Shown here in pieces: positions 34,142-42,221 of a DNA stretch of 64,000 bases. A program made the translations under genes and the position numbers. Origin of the DNA: Amycolatopsis sp. GM8 (GTDB taxonomy: Bacteria > Actinomycetota > Actinomycetes > Mycobacteriales > Pseudonocardiaceae); NCBI RefSeq assembly GCF_021653975.1, contig NZ_JAJKFK010000006.1, positions 1-64,000 of the forward strand, read 5' to 3'. Positions within the stretch are counted from its first letter, which is position 1. Each line of letters starts with the position of its first letter. The notes under the pieces were generated by a model. It was not told where the DNA came from and ran no database searches. It worked only from the letters and a program-made list of their open reading frames with translations.

Positions 34142-34732
34142 ATGGCACGTCCGCGATCGTTCGACGAGAAGCAGGTGCTCAACGCCGTCCGTGATCAGTT
34201 CTGGGACGCCGGCTACGCCGCGACTTCGCTGGAAGACCTGATGCGGGTCAGCGGGCTGGGCAAAGGCAGCCTCTATGCGGCGTTCGGCGACAAGCGTCAG
34301 CTCTTCCTGCGGGCGTTGCGCGGCTACACCGAGGACAGCCATGGTGCTCTTCGGGAAGCCCTCGCCGAGGCACCACGGGCCGTGGACGCGCTACGCATGC
34401 TCCTCGAGGCACCGATCGACGACCCGACCGACGCTGGCACACGGCGTGGCTGCCTGATGGCCAACAGCACCTGCGAGCTCGGTAGTGCCGATCCGGAGGT
34501 TCTCGCCCACGCCCACCGCACCTACGAGACGTCCACCGCGCTGATCGGTGACTGCGTCGCCCGCGCCCAGCGCGAGGGCGACCTGCCGGCCGACACGGAT
34601 CCGATCGCGCTGGCGCGGGCTCTCCTGGCCGCGCAACAAGGGATCGTGTTCATGAGCCGGACCGGATTGGACACGGCCACACTCACCGCCACAGCCCGAT
34701 CGCTCGCGGCTCAACTCCTGCCGGACCACTGA
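34142..34732 (+). CDS. TetR/AcrR-family regulator (NemR-like)
   Basis: A 196-residue repressor. The HTH is VLNAVRDQFWDAGYAATSLE, then GLGKGSLYAAFGDKRQLFLR; the C-terminal domain carries RRGCLMANSTCELG, a Cys-containing motif seen in NemR/AcuR-like TetR proteins that sense electrophiles. The start MARPRSFDE at 34142 is standard for the family. It probably represses itself and the divergent SDR through the palindrome at 34074. Confidence 0.9.
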   Translation: MARPRSFDEKQVLNAVRDQFWDAGYAATSLEDLMRVSGLGKGSLYAAFGDKRQLFLRALRGYTEDSHGALREALAEAPRAVDALRMLLEAPIDDPTDAGTRRGCLMANSTCELGSADPEVLAHAHRTYETSTALIGDCVARAQREGDLPADTDPIALARALLAAQQGIVFMSRTGLDTATLTATARSLAAQLLPDH

Positions 34733-34744
34733 ATGCCGGGCGAG

Positions 34745-35011
34745 CTAGAAGTCCGAATCGGAACGGTGTCGTTGGTGGAGCACGTCGAGGGCGTGCTGGT
34801 ATTCCCCGGCGTCGATTTCCCCGCGGGCGAATCGGTCGGCGAGTAGCTGCTCGGGAGTCGGGCGTGCCTCGACGCTGTTCTGCGGTCGGCGGCCGAGGTA
34901 GCGGACCAGCGCGACGGCTCCGGCGATGATCACTGCCCAGAACACGATGGTACTGACGGTCATGAGTGCGTAGCCCCAGCCGCTCATTCCGTTGCCGTAC
35001 CAGTACATCAT
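34745..35011 (-). CDS. SHOCT-domain small membrane protein
   Basis: An 88-residue protein. A short N-terminal segment rich in Met/Trp/Tyr (MMYWYGNGMSGWGYAL) leads into one transmembrane helix (VSTIVFWAVIIAGAVALVRY). The C-terminal SHOCT motif follows (PEQLLADRFARGEIDAGEYQ). Such proteins are frequent beside metal ATPases and DUF305 genes in actinomycetes. It is the last gene of the metal island on the minus strand, 126 bp after the ATPase gene. Confidence 0.85.
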   Translation of the reverse strand: MMYWYGNGMSGWGYALMTVSTIVFWAVIIAGAVALVRYLGRRPQNSVEARPTPEQLLADRFARGEIDAGEYQHALDVLHQRHRSDSDF

Positions 35012-35137
35012 GACGAATTCTCCTGACGCTCCTGGGAAAGGATGTCACTGAGCCTGGTGCTCCTGGCTGCTCATGGTGATGGGACAAGGTCGCCAAGGGC
35101 GGAGCACAAAGTCCTGAGCAGGCGGGGTCAGATCCCG

Positions 35138-37492
35138 TCAGGAGCCTGCGATTGGGGTCGGCGTGACCGGACGGGGCTCCGGTGTCGAAACAACTGTGGA
35201 CGCCGCGGGTAGGCGGAGGCGTTTGAGGGCGAGTGCGTTGAGCGCGACGATCAGGCTGGAGCCGGACATCGACAGGGCGGCGATCTCGGGGCGGAGCATC
35301 AGCCCGAAGGCGGGGACGAAGACACCGGCCGCGATGGGGAGGGCGACGGCGTTGTAGCCGATGGCCCAGCCCAGGTTCTGCCGCATTTTGCGCAGGGTCC
35401 CTCGGCCGATGCGCAGGGCCGTGGGGACGTCGAGGGGGTCGGAGCGCATGAGGACGACGTCGGCGGTTTCGATGGCGACGTCGGTGCCGGCGCCGATCGC
35501 GATGCCGAGATCGGCCTGGGCGAGCGCGGGGGCGTCATTGACGCCGTCGCCGACCATCGCGACCGTGCGGCCCGTCTGCTGGAGTTCGGCGATCTTTGCG
35601 GCCTTGTCGCCAGGGAGCACCTCGGCGATGACCGTGTCGATGCCGAGCTGGTGGGCGATGCGGTCGGCGGTGGCCTGGTTGTCGCCGGTGAGCATGACGA
35701 CCTCGACACCGAGGTCGTGCAGCGCGGCGACCGCGGCGGGGGAGGTGTCGCGGGGCGCGTCGGCGATCCCGATCACGGCCGCGGCGGTGCCGTCGACGGC
35801 GGCCAGTACGGCGGTGCGGCCCGTCGCCGCGAGTTCGTCCCGGCGGGCGGCCAGCGGCCCCAGGTCGATGCCTTCCCGATCGAGCAGGCGCCGATTGCCG
35901 ACCACCACCCGGTGCCCGCCGACCTGGCCGATGGCGCCGTGACCGGGCACGTTCTCGAAGCGCTCGACCCGGGCGCCGGCGAGGCCGCGCGCGTCGGCGT
36001 GCCGGACGATCGCTTCGGCCAGTGGGTGTTCGGACTCGCGTTCCACCGCCGCGACCAGCCGGAGCTGGTCGGAGTCGGCGGTGATCACGTCGGTGACCTC
36101 GGGTTCGCCCTTGGTCAGGGTGCCGGTCTTGTCCATCACGACGACCTGGATGTGGGCGGAGGTTTCCAGCGCCATGGCGTTCTTGAACAGCACACCCCGC
36201 TTGGCGCCGAGCCCGGTACCAACCATGATCGCCGTCGGGGTCGCGAGCCCGAGCGCGTCGGGGCAGGTGATGACGACGACGGTGATGGCGAACAAGATCG
36301 CGGTGGCGAAAGTGCTCCCTGTGGCCAGCCACACCGCCAGCGTCGCGGCACCGCCGAGGAGCGCGACCAGCACGAGCCAGAACGCGGCCCGGTCGGCCAG
36401 CCGCTGCCCGGGTGCCTTGGAGTTCTGGGCTTCCTGCACCAGTTTCACGATCTGTGCCAGCGCTGTGTCGGAACCGACCTTCGTCGCGCGGACCCGCAGT
36501 GTGCCGTTGGCGTTGATGGTCGCGCCGATCACCTGCGCGCCGGGAGCCTTGTGCACCGGCAGGCTTTCGCCGGTGACCATCGACTCGTCGACCTCGCTCT
36601 CGCCGTCCTCGACCACACCGTCGACGGCGATCTTGGCGCCCGGCCGCACCAGCAGCAGGTCACCTTGCGCGACCTCGGCGGTGGGGACCTCGACCTCCTC
36701 GCCGTCGCGCAGCACGACGGCCTTGGGCGGGGCGAGATCGAGCAGGGCGCGGATCGCGTCGTTCGCGCCGCCGCGGGCGCGCATCTCGAACCAATGCCCG
36801 AGCAGCACGAACGCGGCGAGCACGGTGGCGGCCTCGTAGAACACGTCACCGCCACCGGTGAGCGTGATCACCAGCGAATACAGCCACCCGGCACCGACCG
36901 CGACCGCGACCAGCACCATCATGTCCAGCGTCCGGGCCCGCAGCGCGCGGACGGCGCCGTCGAAGAAGATCCAGCACGAATAGAAGATCACCGGCAGGCT
37001 CAGCACCAGCGACCACACGTCCGGCCGCGAGCCGAACGGCACCGGCAGGTTCAGCCCGAACACGTCGGTCCCGATCGGGGACCACAGCAGGATGGGGATC
37101 GAGAACACCAGCGCCACCAGGAACCGGTTGCGTATGTCGGCGACCATGGCCGCCATCGACATCCCCGCGTGCCCGCCGTGCCCCATCGCCTCCTGCGGCG
37201 AGCGGACCGTCTCGCCGGGTTCGGCCAGCGGATCGCAGATGTGGTGCGGCACCGATTGGCCGGCGCAGTGGTAGCCGCACTCGATGACCCACTGCCGCAG
37301 CTGTGACACCGACGTGCGCGCCGGGTCGAACGTCACCGTCGCCGTCTGGGCAACCGGATTCGTCTCGACCCCCAGGACGCCCGCCTGGCGCCGCAGCCGG
37401 GCATTGACCACGTTCTGCTCCGACATCCGCAGCAGCCCGCCGACGTCGAGGATCACGGTCGTGTGAGCGGCGGCGCTGGTGTGATCAGGCAT
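35138..37492 (-). CDS. P1B-type heavy-metal (copper-like) ATPase with CPD motif
   Basis: A 784-residue membrane pump. The N-terminal 75 residues look like a metal-binding domain but lack its MxCxxC motif ([14 protein letters not shown] instead). A Met/His-rich stretch [13 protein letters not shown] follows. The TM6 metal motif is CPD (C410-P411-D412) rather than CPC, CPH or SPC. DKTGT (Asp454) is the phosphorylation site, and [14 protein letters not shown] and [10 protein letters not shown] complete the ATPase core. The length and GEVV-type actuator region ([12 protein letters not shown]) fit CopA/CopB-like exporters. Export of copper is the best guess; CPD makes metal choice uncertain. Confidence 0.9.
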   Translation of the reverse strand: MPDHTSAAAHTTVILDVGGLLRMSEQNVVNARLRRQAGVLGVETNPVAQTATVTFDPARTSVSQLRQWVIECGYHCAGQSVPHHICDPLAEPGETVRSPQEAMGHGGHAGMSMAAMVADIRNRFLVALVFSIPILLWSPIGTDVFGLNLPVPFGSRPDVWSLVLSLPVIFYSCWIFFDGAVRALRARTLDMMVLVAVAVGAGWLYSLVITLTGGGDVFYEAATVLAAFVLLGHWFEMRARGGANDAIRALLDLAPPKAVVLRDGEEVEVPTAEVAQGDLLLVRPGAKIAVDGVVEDGESEVDESMVTGESLPVHKAPGAQVIGATINANGTLRVRATKVGSDTALAQIVKLVQEAQNSKAPGQRLADRAAFWLVLVALLGGAATLAVWLATGSTFATAILFAITVVVITCPDALGLATPTAIMVGTGLGAKRGVLFKNAMALETSAHIQVVVMDKTGTLTKGEPEVTDVITADSDQLRLVAAVERESEHPLAEAIVRHADARGLAGARVERFENVPGHGAIGQVGGHRVVVGNRRLLDREGIDLGPLAARRDELAATGRTAVLAAVDGTAAAVIGIADAPRDTSPAAVAALHDLGVEVVMLTGDNQATADRIAHQLGIDTVIAEVLPGDKAAKIAELQQTGRTVAMVGDGVNDAPALAQADLGIAIGAGTDVAIETADVVLMRSDPLDVPTALRIGRGTLRKMRQNLGWAIGYNAVALPIAAGVFVPAFGLMLRPEIAALSMSGSSLIVALNALALKRLRLPAASTVVSTPEPRPVTPTPIAGS

Positions 37493-37522
37493 CGCGTCCG
37501 CCTTCCTGGGCCATTGCTGTGA

Positions 37523-38356
37523 TCACGGGGCCGATCTGCCGGGGGTCCGCGCGGCGATGAGGTAGGCAGTGCCCAGTATGCGACCCACGCCACGCCGGCG
37601 CACTGTCGAATCCGGATCGTCCCGCCGGCGGCGCAGCCTGTCGAGCGGTGGCACCAGGTAGGTGACGTCGTAGAAGACCAGGTCCTCGACCAGCAGACCG
37701 GCACCGCTGAGCTTGTGGCGCAGGCGTCGCGCCGGGAGAGCGCGGATCCCGGTGCGCCGTGCGCCGTGCCGGTGCTGCGGCGGCACGCCCAGCGCCGCTT
37801 CGACCCGCCCGAGCACGCGGCGCGCGGGCCAGTACAGGCCCCATTCGACCAGCCGGTACGGGCTCAGCGGATTGAGCATCGTCACCACCGCTACGCCGCC
37901 GGGGCGCAGCACCCGGGTGATTTCCGGCAATGCGCGGTCCACATTGACGTACTCCAGTACGCCGGTCGCGAGCACGACATCGAAGCAGGCATCGGGAAAC
38001 GGCATCTTCTCGACGCTGCCGAGCGACACCCGCACATCCTCCCGGTGCCCGACCTTCGCCGTCACCGCATCGATCATCGCGACGGACTGATCGCACGCGG
38101 TGATGGAAAACGCGTCGGGTCGCGTCCGCACCAGGTGCTCGACCAGCATGCCGGGCCCGCACCCCACGTCCAGCAGTTCGCCGCCCGGGCAGCCCGCCAG
38201 CACGCTGTCCACCGCATGAAACCGGGACCGGTAGTACCGCGCGGGCGTGCCGCCGCCGCTGTGCGCCGCCGCGTACTCGGACACTTCGGGTGAGCCGGCG
38301 AATTGCGCCGTGACGGCGTCGGCCCGGCTTGGTGTTTTCGTGTGGGTGCGCGACAT
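37523..38356 (-). CDS. Class I SAM-dependent methyltransferase
   Basis: A 277-residue cytosolic methyltransferase. Motif I is ELLDVGCGPGMLVEHL, followed by an acidic loop (ITACDQS), the post-I stretch VEKMPFPDACFDVVLATGVL and a motif III region EITRVLRPGGVAVVTML. The C-terminus is Arg-rich. The substrate is unknown (UbiE/arsenite-methyltransferase-like fold, but no Cys pairs for arsenic). It sits 30 bp upstream of the metal ATPase in the same direction, so it is probably co-transcribed with it. A pair of direct repeats lies just upstream. Confidence 0.85.
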   Translation of the reverse strand: MSRTHTKTPSRADAVTAQFAGSPEVSEYAAAHSGGGTPARYYRSRFHAVDSVLAGCPGGELLDVGCGPGMLVEHLVRTRPDAFSITACDQSVAMIDAVTAKVGHREDVRVSLGSVEKMPFPDACFDVVLATGVLEYVNVDRALPEITRVLRPGGVAVVTMLNPLSPYRLVEWGLYWPARRVLGRVEAALGVPPQHRHGARRTGIRALPARRLRHKLSGAGLLVEDLVFYDVTYLVPPLDRLRRRRDDPDSTVRRRGVGRILGTAYLIAARTPGRSAP

Positions 38357-38382
38357 CGGCGCCTCCTGCGGTCCATTTCGCC

Positions 38383-38461
38383 ACCTACTACCCGTCGTAA
38401 GACGAAGCCGGATAGTAGATCGTTACCGCAGGTGTCCCGTACCTACTATTCGCGTTAGAAG
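38383..38461. promoter_or_regulatory. Direct repeats with CTACTA motifs
   Basis: ACCTACTACCCGTCGTAAGA (38383) and ACCTACTATTCGCGTTAGAA (38441) are similar along about 22 bp with one gap, and a reverse TAGTAG copy lies between them (38413). They lie between the peptidase stop and the methyltransferase start and may be BlaI binding sites; BlaI/MecI proteins favour TACTA half-sites. Confidence 0.4.
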
Positions 38462-38472
38462 TTCCTTTTTGT

Positions 38473-39417
38473 TCAGGGACAAGCGACGATCACCGCGGCG
38501 ACGGCGGAGGTGGCCGCGACGGTGACGGGGAGGAGTGCCGCGGCGAGTCCTGCCGCGCCACATCCGATGAGCCGGCGCACACGGCCCGGTGGCCGGGTGC
38601 CGCGATCCAGGCGGGCGAGGCGCGGTGGAACGGCGTCACGGGCTATGGCCAGGGCGGTTCCGGGCGCGCCACGCTCGGACATGCACAGCAGCGCGGCCCG
38701 AACGGCGGCGTGGCCGTGTGCGCGGGTGGCGGTCACGTCGGCGGCGATCTCGACCAGCTCGCGGAGCGCCACGGGAGCCTGCTGGAACACGGGTAGCACG
38801 GGGAACGCCGCGCGCAGGGCGTCGGCGGCGGCGAGCAGTTGGTGGTGCCGTCCCGTGAGGTGGGCGCGTTCGTGGGTGAGCACGGCGGCCACGCTCTCGC
38901 CGGAGAGGTGCCGGTGCAGTCCCTCGGTCGCGACGATGACGCCGCGACGGCCGCCGATGCTGAACGCCAGCGGGCGCTCGTGTGCCACCCACAACGTCGC
39001 GGGCGACCCGCCATCGGAGCGTCCCGCCAGGCGCAGCGTGGCCAGGTGATCCTGGCGCGTCCTCGCCCGGCGCCGGATGCCACGGACGGCGACGACGGCC
39101 AGCCGGACGGCGAGCGTGACAACCGCGAGCACGCCCACCAGGCCACCGAACTCCTCGGTCTCGGGGGAGGCCCCGTGCTGGATGGTGCTCCAGCAGTGGT
39201 GCACCGAGACCAGCAGCACGCCGACGTCACCGTGGCTGGGCAGCAGGAGCAGCACCACGCCGGTCACGACGGCGATGAGGACGCCGAACATCGACAGCAA
39301 CCACGCCACGATGAGGACGGCGGGATCATGCCGCCGCAGGTCGGCGACCGACAGCCGCCGCGGAACCGCCCACGCCGCGGCAAGCGCGCCGAGGAGCAGG
39401 GCGAACGCGGCGATCAT
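38473..39417 (-). CDS. M56-family membrane metallopeptidase (BlaR1-like)
   Basis: A 314-residue integral-membrane zinc protease. Hydrophobic helices are at the N-terminus (IAAFALLLGALAAAWAV and a second pair) and the C-terminus. The zinc motif is HERAH at residues 182-186 (VLTHERAHLTGRHHQ), with a downstream acidic ligand region (ELVEIAADVTATR). The BlaI gene overlaps its start by ATGA. In BlaR-BlaI systems such a peptidase inactivates BlaI. No penicillin-binding sensor domain is present here, as is usual for the short actinomycete versions. Confidence 0.9.
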   Translation of the reverse strand: MIAAFALLLGALAAAWAVPRRLSVADLRRHDPAVLIVAWLLSMFGVLIAVVTGVVLLLLPSHGDVGVLLVSVHHCWSTIQHGASPETEEFGGLVGVLAVVTLAVRLAVVAVRGIRRRARTRQDHLATLRLAGRSDGGSPATLWVAHERPLAFSIGGRRGVIVATEGLHRHLSGESVAAVLTHERAHLTGRHHQLLAAADALRAAFPVLPVFQQAPVALRELVEIAADVTATRAHGHAAVRAALLCMSERGAPGTALAIARDAVPPRLARLDRGTRPPGRVRRLIGCGAAGLAAALLPVTVAATSAVAAVIVACP

Positions 39418-39776
39418 CTCCGGCGCGCTTTCCGGCGCAGGCCCTTGCGGAGCGCCTCGGACTCTTCCGCAGACGTGGATTGGGCGAAATGCAGCAACAC
39501 GGCTTCGGGATCGGTGGAGGACTCCAGAATGTCGCGCAGGGCGCGGGCCGCGGCTTCCTCATGGCCGATGGCGGCCTGGTAGATGAAGGCTTTGCCGGTC
39601 AGTTCGCGTTCGACCCAGCCCTTGCGGTGCAGGTTGTTCAGCACCGTCAGCACGGTCGTGTACGCCAGCTGCCGTGGGGTGCTCATCCGCTCGAGCACCC
39701 CACGGACCTTCAGCGGCTCCGCCGAATTCCACAGCACGGCCATCACCGCGGATTCCAGGTCACCGAGACCGAACAC
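39414..39776 (-). CDS. BlaI/MecI/CopY-family repressor
   Basis: A 120-residue winged-helix repressor (LGDLESAVMAVLWNSAEPLK, then AYTTVLTVLNNLHRKGWVER, then GKAFIYQA). The GTG at 39776 has GCAAGGAGC upstream. It is translationally coupled to the M56 peptidase. BlaI relatives bind beta-lactam or copper (CopY) promoters; the gene neighbourhood favours a metal or envelope-stress role. Candidate targets are the repeats at 38383-38461. Confidence 0.92.
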   Translation of the reverse strand: MFGLGDLESAVMAVLWNSAEPLKVRGVLERMSTPRQLAYTTVLTVLNNLHRKGWVERELTGKAFIYQAAIGHEEAAARALRDILESSTDPEAVLLHFAQSTSAEESEALRKGLRRKARRR

Positions 39777-39838
39777 CCCAGCTCCTTGCTCCCCGCGATC
39801 GCCGTCAGCAGAACATCGCGACACAGGGCCGCGGCGTT

Positions 39839-40411
39839 TCACATCGTGGTGAGCAGTTGCCGCATCTCGGTGATCTCGGCGGTCTGGCCGTCGATGATCC
39901 GCTGGGCCAGTGCCTTCGCATCGGTGCTGGAGCCTTGCGCCAGCTCGGTCCTGGCCATCTCGATGGCACCCTGGTGATGCTGGACCATCAGCTGCAGGAA
40001 CAGCGTGTCGAACGCGAGGCCGCCGGCCTGCCGCAGTTTCTCCATGTCGGTGTCGGTCATCATGCCGGTCATCGAGCCGTGGTTCATGCCCGGCATGGCG
40101 CTCTCGCCCCATTGTGCGAGCCAGGTTTGCATCTGCTGGATCTCCGGGTCCTGCGCGCTCTGGATCCGGCCGGCCAGGTCCTTGACCTTGGCGTTGGTGC
40201 TGCGCGACGCGGCGAGCCCGGCCATTTCGATGGCCTGCTGGTGGTGCGGGATCATCGCCTGCGCGAAGGTGACGTCGGCGGTGTTGTGGGCCGACGCGGG
40301 CGCGGGGCTGCTGCTCATCATGCCCATGCCGTTGTGCGAGGAGTCGCCGGTGCCGCACCCCGCGAGGATGAGGCCGATGGACATGGCGATACCCAGAATT
40401 GTCTTGTTCAC
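39839..40411 (-). CDS. DUF305 lipoprotein
   Basis: A 190-residue exported protein. It has a lipoprotein signal with lipobox LILAGC (Cys about 19) and two DUF305 halves: MIPHHQQAIEMA and MVQHHQGAIEMA. Met/His-rich stretches between them (GMNHGSMTGMMTD) could bind copper. The GTG at 40411 has GAAGGAAAC upstream. DUF305 proteins (CopM-like) bind copper or silver outside the membrane; here it is in the same gene set as the metal ATPase. Confidence 0.9.
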   Translation of the reverse strand: MNKTILGIAMSIGLILAGCGTGDSSHNGMGMMSSSPAPASAHNTADVTFAQAMIPHHQQAIEMAGLAASRSTNAKVKDLAGRIQSAQDPEIQQMQTWLAQWGESAMPGMNHGSMTGMMTDTDMEKLRQAGGLAFDTLFLQLMVQHHQGAIEMARTELAQGSSTDAKALAQRIIDGQTAEITEMRQLLTTM

Positions 40412-40481
40412 GATGTTTCCTTCGATGTCGTGTGTGGTTGTGAGCAAGGCGAAACGGCACCCGGAGGCGCCGCGCACCACG

Positions 40482-40877
40482 TCACAGCCGCAACACGCAC
40501 ATCGAAGTGAGCAGGGACCGGCCACCCGGACCGGCCCGGTGGTCAGGCGCGCGGGCGCGTGCCCGGACGCGTGGCGCGCGATGCCCGGCCGCGAGCAGGG
40601 CGACGCCCAGGAGCAGCAGAAGAAGCAGGAGCGCGCCGAAGGTGAGCTGTCCGAGCACGGCGAGGCATTGGTGCAGCATCGCGGCCATGTCGTGATCGTC
40701 CGTCTGTGGCGCTGCGGACAATGTCGGTGCCGGCTCGGCGGTCATCGCGGACATGGTGCCGTGAGTCATGGAATCGCGCTCGGCCGGCGCGTGGTGCATC
40801 GCGATCAGGCCCAGCGCGAGGACTGTGAGCAGCAGCCAGTGCGTCACCTGGTGGCGGGTGGCGCTGCTCATGGTCAT
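40482..40877 (-). CDS. DUF6153-type small membrane protein
   Basis: A 131-residue protein. An N-terminal membrane helix (WLLLTVLALGLIAMHH) is followed by a Met/His-rich extracytoplasmic loop (DSMTHGTMSAM, DDHDMAAMLHQC), then a second helix (LTFGALLLLLLLLGVALLAA) and an Arg-rich tail. The Met/His loop suggests copper binding. The family is common next to DUF305 genes in actinomycetes; its function is not established. Confidence 0.75.
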   Translation of the reverse strand: MTMSSATRHQVTHWLLLTVLALGLIAMHHAPAERDSMTHGTMSAMTAEPAPTLSAAPQTDDHDMAAMLHQCLAVLGQLTFGALLLLLLLLGVALLAAGHRAPRVRARARAPDHRAGPGGRSLLTSMCVLRL

Positions 40878-40914
40878 ACGGTAACCGGCGCCGCGGTGAA
40901 ACGGCGGTGCGGTT

Positions 40915-41307
40915 TCAGGCCGTCAGCGCGTCGAGGGCGGCCTGGATGCGGCGGGTGGCTTCGTCGGCGATCGGTTGCAGGTCATCGACCTCGGGCACGG
41001 CGACCATGATCTGCGGATCCAGTGCCTGCACCAGGGTGCGCCCGCCGCCGGCGTCGCGGACGACGACGTTGCACGGCAGCAATAAGCCGATCTCGCGCTG
41101 CACATCCAGCGCCCGGTGGGCGAGTTGGGGGTTGCAGGCGCCCAGGATGACGTAGGGCTCGATGTCCTGCCCGAGCTTGGCTTTGAGGGTGGCCCGGACG
41201 TCGATCTCGGTCAGCGTGCCGAAGCCCTGCTCCAGCAGCGCCTGTTTGACCTTCGGCACCGCCTGCTCGTAGGGATCCTTCAGCGTGATCGTGCGGGCAT
41301 AGTCCAT
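40915..41307 (-). CDS. DUF302 protein
   Basis: A 130-residue single-domain DUF302 protein (KVKQALLEQGFGTLTEIDVR, then PYVILGACNPQLAHRALDVQ and GLLLPCNVVVRD). The conserved Cys in GACNP and LPCN are present. DUF302 proteins occur with metal and sulfur stress genes; their biochemical role is unknown. It is transcribed away from the CsoR gene, 74 bp after the AhpD-like gene. Confidence 0.9.
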   Translation of the reverse strand: MDYARTITLKDPYEQAVPKVKQALLEQGFGTLTEIDVRATLKAKLGQDIEPYVILGACNPQLAHRALDVQREIGLLLPCNVVVRDAGGGRTLVQALDPQIMVAVPEVDDLQPIADEATRRIQAALDALTA

Positions 41308-41381
41308 AGTGGCCGCTCCTTGAGATGCGTCGTGTAAAGGCTAGTGCGGACCGGCCCTATCGGCCGAGGATGCGTGGACCG

Positions 41382-41777
41382 TCAGGCGGGGGAGTCGGCG
41401 GTGTCGGCGGTGTCGAGGGCGTCGGCGAACTCGCAGAAGGCGTCGTAGGCGCGGGCGCCGTGGATCGTGGCGGGGCCGCCGTGCATGAGGAAGGCGACGC
41501 CGATGGCCTCGGCGGCTTCCTGGCGGGTGGCGCCGGCGCGCGCGGCGGCCTGGCCGTGTGAGGCGATGCAGCCGTCACAGCCTTCGACGACGCCGATGGC
41601 GAGGGCGATGAGTTCCTTGGTCCGGCGCGGGAGTTCACCGTCGGCGAAGGCGGCGTTCGAGAGCTCACCGAAGCCGCGGTACACGTCCGGGATGGCTTGC
41701 CGCAGTTGGCGATGCAGCGGTGCGAGTTCGTGAAGGACTGTCTTGCCGTGGTCGGAGGCCTGTGCGGTCGCGGTCAT
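41382..41777 (-). CDS. AhpD-like carboxymuconolactone decarboxylase-family protein
   Basis: A 131-residue helical protein with the AhpD/CMD core FGELSNAAFADGELPRRTKE and the redox motif GCDGCIASH (CxxC plus His). This motif indicates thiol peroxidase or disulfide chemistry rather than decarboxylation. The ATG at 41777 is only 26 bp from the first of two G/C palindromes, so the gene is probably directly repressed by the divergent CsoR-family protein. Confidence 0.88.
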   Translation of the reverse strand: MTATAQASDHGKTVLHELAPLHRQLRQAIPDVYRGFGELSNAAFADGELPRRTKELIALAIGVVEGCDGCIASHGQAAARAGATRQEAAEAIGVAFLMHGGPATIHGARAYDAFCEFADALDTADTADSPA

Positions 41778-41802
41778 CGTTTCGTCCCTTGAGGTCTGAC
41801 GG

Positions 41803-41856
41803 ATATCCCCCCGGGGGGATCTGAGTCCACCGTACCAGATCCCCCCGGGGGGATAT
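41803..41856. promoter_or_regulatory. Twin CsoR-family operators
   Basis: ATCCCCCCGGGGGGAT occurs twice (41805-41820 and 41839-41854), each a perfect palindrome. With their flanks they form exact 21-bp inverted copies separated by 12 bp. The G/C-tract form is the known CsoR/CstR operator type. They sit between the divergent AhpD-like and CsoR-family genes. Confidence 0.85.
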
Positions 41857-41903
41857 GATGATCGTGCTCGGCGAAGGGATCGCCGGCGAACAGGAGGAAG
41901 CAG

Positions 41904-42164
41904 ATGCGGCTCGAACCGGACGACGTCAAGACGGTCATCACGCGGCTGAAGAGGGCCAACGGCCACCTCGCGTCGGTGATCCGGATGCTCGAAGCTGGTG
42001 CCGAGTGCGAGGAGGCCCTCACCCAGCTGGCCGCTGTCAACAAGGCCATCGGCCGTGGCGCCTACGCCCTCGTCGCCACCGGGCTCCAGCAATGCCTGGA
42101 GGAAGGCGGACCGGACAGCGTGGATGTCAAGAAGCTCGAAAAGGTGTTCCTCGCACTGGCCTGA
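41904..42164 (+). CDS. CsoR/RcnR-family regulator, CstR-like
   Basis: An 86-residue all-helical repressor (VKTVITRLKRANGHLASVIR near the start). Cys35 (AECEEAL) and Cys64 (LQQCLEE) match the two cysteines of copper sensor CsoR (spacing 29). The position four residues before the second Cys, a His in copper-binding CsoR, is Gly60 here. Loss of that His is typical of CstR-type persulfide sensors. The ATG has AGGAGGAAG upstream. It probably controls itself and the divergent AhpD-like gene through the twin palindromes. Confidence 0.9.
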   Translation: MRLEPDDVKTVITRLKRANGHLASVIRMLEAGAECEEALTQLAAVNKAIGRGAYALVATGLQQCLEEGGPDSVDVKKLEKVFLALA

Positions 42165-42191
42165 CATTCCGCGGGCATCGGGGGGTAGATC

Positions 42192-42209
42192 CATCAAGCT
42201 GTATTGATG
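42192..42209. promoter_or_regulatory. ArsR-type operator
   Basis: CATCAA-N6-TTGATG is a perfect inverted repeat matching the ATCAA-N6-TTGAT pattern of ArsR/SmtB operators. It ends 12 bp before the GTG of the ArsR-arsenate reductase fusion, which suggests autoregulation and argues against translation from the ATG it contains (42207). Confidence 0.7.
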
Positions 42210-42221
42210 TACTGTCGGGCG

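Noticed and set aside
35651..37306. 551-codon plus-strand frame opposite the metal ATPase
   Set aside because: Low-complexity antisense frame; the minus strand has complete P-type ATPase motifs.
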